This document shows positions 62,224-64,000 of a DNA stretch of 64,000 nucleotides, in pieces (the first letter of the stretch is position 1; each line of letters begins with the position of its first letter). A program made the translations under genes and the position numbers. Source of the stretch: Reyranella soli (GTDB taxonomy: Bacteria > Pseudomonadota > Alphaproteobacteria > Reyranellales > Reyranellaceae); contig NZ_BKAJ01000077.1 of the NCBI RefSeq assembly GCF_007992495.1, positions 1 through 64,000 on the forward strand, in the 5' to 3' direction. The notes under the pieces were generated by a model. That model saw nothing but the letters and a program-made list of their open reading frames with translations. It was not told the origin of the DNA and searched no databases.

Positions 62224-62493
62224 ATGAGCAACGCACGAGAAATCGAAAATCACGCCCGAGATGATCGAGGCAGGATGGAATGTTCCGGCCCGCAGTGACG
62301 GCGAAATAGGCTTTACCATCTCCAGCACGACACTGGGCGCCGCGGGTGGCTTTCAGCAGCAAAACACTGGCGGCGCCAGCAGTCTTGCGCCTGTGGGAAT
62401 GATGCCGCTAACGTCAACGTTGCCCAAGAGCACAGTCACACCGTGGCCGTTGTTCAGCCGACCATGATCATCAACTACCTGATCCGCATCTAA
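62224..62493 (+). pseudogene. Phage tail-fibre tip gene, two frameshifts
   Basis: MSNAREIE (from 62224) shifts to KITPEMIEAGWNVPARSDGE and TLGAAGGFQQQNTGGASSLA in the next frame (62250-62410). It then returns to ANVNVAQEHSHTVAVVQPTM and IINYLIRI up to the TAA at 62491. Together the parts make one short tail-tip protein. The two shifts, near 62248 and 62405, break it. Only the middle part (from 62261) is still a free frame. Confidence 0.7.
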
Positions 62494-62496
62494 GGG

Positions 62497-62525
62497 GGCG
62501 CCGGCCCAGGTGAGCGCCTGTTTTT
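62497..62525 (+). terminator. Hairpin with T run after the tail genes
   Basis: GGCGC (62497-62501) pairs with GCGCC (62514-62518), with CAGG...CCTG as an alternative pairing, followed by TGTTTTTC. It lies 4 bases after the stop of the tail pseudogene, so it ends the rightward late transcript. Confidence 0.65.
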
Positions 62526-62620
62526 CTTGAAGAGCAAACCCCTCGGCCTTGCGCTCCGTGCAAACTACTTTGCGCCAAGGGTCAGTATCGTGAACCCGCC
62601 GGCGGGTCTACTCAAAGGCC

Positions 62621-62815
62621 ATGTTCATTGTCCGCTATAGGCTTCCTTCCGGCACCTTCTCGGAGAAGGCGGAGGTCCGCTTATCCGTGGCGCTCAATGC
62701 GGCCTACGAACTTCTCGAGACCGGTCACGGCGACATAACCATCGCAGACGACAGCGATGGGTTCGTGCAGTCCCTGGATTGGTGGGGCACGATCGATCTA
62801 TCTGGCGGATTGTGA
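62621..62815 (+). CDS. Small hypothetical protein
   Basis: 64 aa. FIVRYRLPSGTFSEKAEVRL, LNAAYELLETGHGDITIADD and WWGTIDLSGGL give an alpha/beta pattern. It begins after GGCC-ATG without a clear Shine-Dalgarno. It stands alone between the tail terminator and a leftward gene. The frame reads naturally but the family is unknown. Confidence 0.5.
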   Translation: MFIVRYRLPSGTFSEKAEVRLSVALNAAYELLETGHGDITIADDSDGFVQSLDWWGTIDLSGGL

Positions 62816-63042
62816 GCGGGGCGGGTTAAGGCCCTTTGCAGAATTGACGCGAGGGCCGGTTTTCGACTCGTACAGCGGTTTTGCCTCTGACTGGCCTCCC
62901 GGGACTCAACAAAGGGCATGCTGGAATGCGAGCCTGCATCACGACCCGGCGAGTTGCCCAGTGCGATCAAGAGCGGGCGAAGGGACCGTCGCCCCTCGCC
63001 GCCCGAATCATCGGCGCCCGCCCGGCGCGGGCGCCCCAAGCC
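62816..63042 (+). other. Gap without a gene
   Basis: Convergent ends meet here: a rightward small gene ends at 62815 and a leftward phage gene ends at 63043. Frames through the gap have no product I recognise. GCCCGGCGCGGGC (about 63016-63030) is a small GC-rich hairpin that could end either transcript. Confidence 0.35.
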
Positions 63043-63930
63043 CTATCTCTGCTTGCCGGCCAGCTTTTCCAGCTGCGGCACAGCCGCACGGATCACGGCG
63101 AGCGTGTCTTGCGCGGCGAGCGATGTGATCTGCTCGCTGAGCTCGCCGCGTACCTTAGTCGCGTGCGACGCGATCTGGCTGGCGTTGAGCAGCTGCGTGA
63201 TCAGCGGGTCCCACGGGCCGACCGGCCCGTGATCGGTGAGACCGCCCCCGTCCTGGATCACGCCGAAGATGATCCGCACCGCTTCCGCGAAATCCCGTCC
63301 CAGATTCGGCGGCTTGGGGAAGTTGCCCTGCTGGTAGATGGCGATGGCGATGCCATCGGTCCCCGCCGGCACCTGCAGCGTCGAGTTGCCCACGGGCATG
63401 ATGCTGTCATTGAGCACCCATTGCGAGAAGGGCTCGGGCACCGAGAGCACATGCCCCTTGGCGACCAACGTCTGTGCCGAAGCCGTCGGCACTACACCGA
63501 TGACGTTGGCGTCGGCGGTTAGCGAGGGATCGCTGATGACGTCGACGAAGGTATCATCGATAAAGGTTCCGAGATTGGCCGAGAACGCGTCGTCGATGAT
63601 CGCCGACCCGCCGTTGATCATGCCTGGGCCGCTGATTGGAAAATACCAGCCGGTCACCGTCCGCGCGTTCGCTGAGGAAGGGATGTCGAAGGCCACCGGC
63701 GGCCGGACCACACCGGTGGTGCCGTCAGTGTCACTCCAGAACAGCAGCTTGGCCATGCCATCGCCGCCGTTGTTCGGCAGCGTATAGGGAAGTTGCGGAA
63801 AGTACGGCGGACTATAGGGCGTGTCGCCGCCCGAAGAAGGCGCCAGCGAAAGCTCGGCGTTGGCGTTGCGCGGTTGGCGATGATGGCCGGCCGGCAGGTA
63901 CATTTTATAGTTTGCGGTAATATGAGCCAT
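63043..63930 (-). CDS. Phage-like protein, leftward
   Basis: 295 aa. GAGAGGGG lies 5 bases before the ATG. AHITANYKMYLPAGHHRQPR, PPYFPQLPYTLPNNGGDGMA and KLLFWSDTDGTTGVVRPP begin it. VTGWYFPISGPGMINGGSAIID and IDDTFVDVISDPSLTADANV follow. The C-terminus is helical (LNASQIASHATKVRGELSEQ, DTLAVIRAAVPQLEKLAGKQ). It reads against the other late genes. The pattern is that of a surface or tail-associated protein, but I know no named family. Confidence 0.6.
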   Translation of the reverse strand: MAHITANYKMYLPAGHHRQPRNANAELSLAPSSGGDTPYSPPYFPQLPYTLPNNGGDGMAKLLFWSDTDGTTGVVRPPVAFDIPSSANARTVTGWYFPISGPGMINGGSAIIDDAFSANLGTFIDDTFVDVISDPSLTADANVIGVVPTASAQTLVAKGHVLSVPEPFSQWVLNDSIMPVGNSTLQVPAGTDGIAIAIYQQGNFPKPPNLGRDFAEAVRIIFGVIQDGGGLTDHGPVGPWDPLITQLLNASQIASHATKVRGELSEQITSLAAQDTLAVIRAAVPQLEKLAGKQR

Positions 63931-64000
63931 GGAACCCCTCTCGTTCGGATCCAGCGTGGATCTTCATCGAAATCGAAGTCTTCTGTGTCTCGTGTGTTTG

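Overview
The window is GC-rich (clearly above 60% G+C) chromosome of an alphaproteobacterium. The evidence is the gene order nrdR-ribD-ribE-ribBX-ribH-nusB-thiL, the cluster rpmF-plsX-fabH-ihfA-merR, a complete Liv-type branched-chain amino acid ABC operon, a K+-independent membrane pyrophosphatase, and a ubiquinol-cytochrome c chaperone next to a YceD-type protein. The genus cannot be read from the sequence; a Hyphomicrobiales- or Reyranella-like soil or freshwater organism is only a guess.

Layout. 1-2006: 3' part of an RTX-type calcium-binding secreted protein with a large internal duplication. 2039-5470 (minus): a four-gene operon holding a thioredoxin-reductase-like flavoprotein, a UGSC-type selenoprotein with an in-frame TGA and a SECIS-like hairpin just after it, and two paralogous proteins of unknown function. 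This is the most interesting locus I found. 5511-7138: a PadR regulator with two membrane proteins. 7281-11502: small envelope proteins and a Ser/Thr kinase with an ABAB-repeated C-terminus. 11960-14561: lower-GC scar of a defence island, where the N-terminal part of a helicase-like protein abuts the C-terminal part of a type ISP restriction enzyme. 14562-16151: largely non-coding, with a palindromic repeat. 16152-21784: livHMGF, a small membrane protein and the substrate-binding protein. 21985-24544: Ada-like regulator, acetyltransferase, MFS exporter. 24646-31674: rpiB, glyA, nrdR, riboflavin genes, nusB, thiL. 31784-35276: MFS transporter and hppA. 35479-40546: bamE, respiratory-complex chaperone, yceD, rpmF, plsX, fabH, ihfA, merR. 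41044-41621: a decayed phosphatase. 41605-45950: an iron/phosphonate-type ABC transporter. 46006-48445: two tandem TetA-like exporters.

From 48474 to the right edge lies an integrated element. It starts at a 3' fragment of a tRNA-Pro(GGG) gene, followed by a tyrosine integrase and an excisionase-like HTH gene reading left. A rightward early region then encodes a primase-polymerase, a coiled-coil protein, a DEAD-box helicase and a Toprim protein. After these come cargo-like genes (a secreted protein, DUF1330) and phage structural or tail-like genes, one of them frameshifted. No terminase, portal or capsid gene is visible, so the element either continues past the window or is defective. The intact tRNA-Pro is expected beyond position 64000.

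Several intergenic inverted repeats are scattered through the core genome (15372, 18506, 19456, 35333, 44836). Two of them share the core GCGG(A/G)CCTCCAGG(T/C)CCGC, and one of these covers the start codon of an ABC permease gene.
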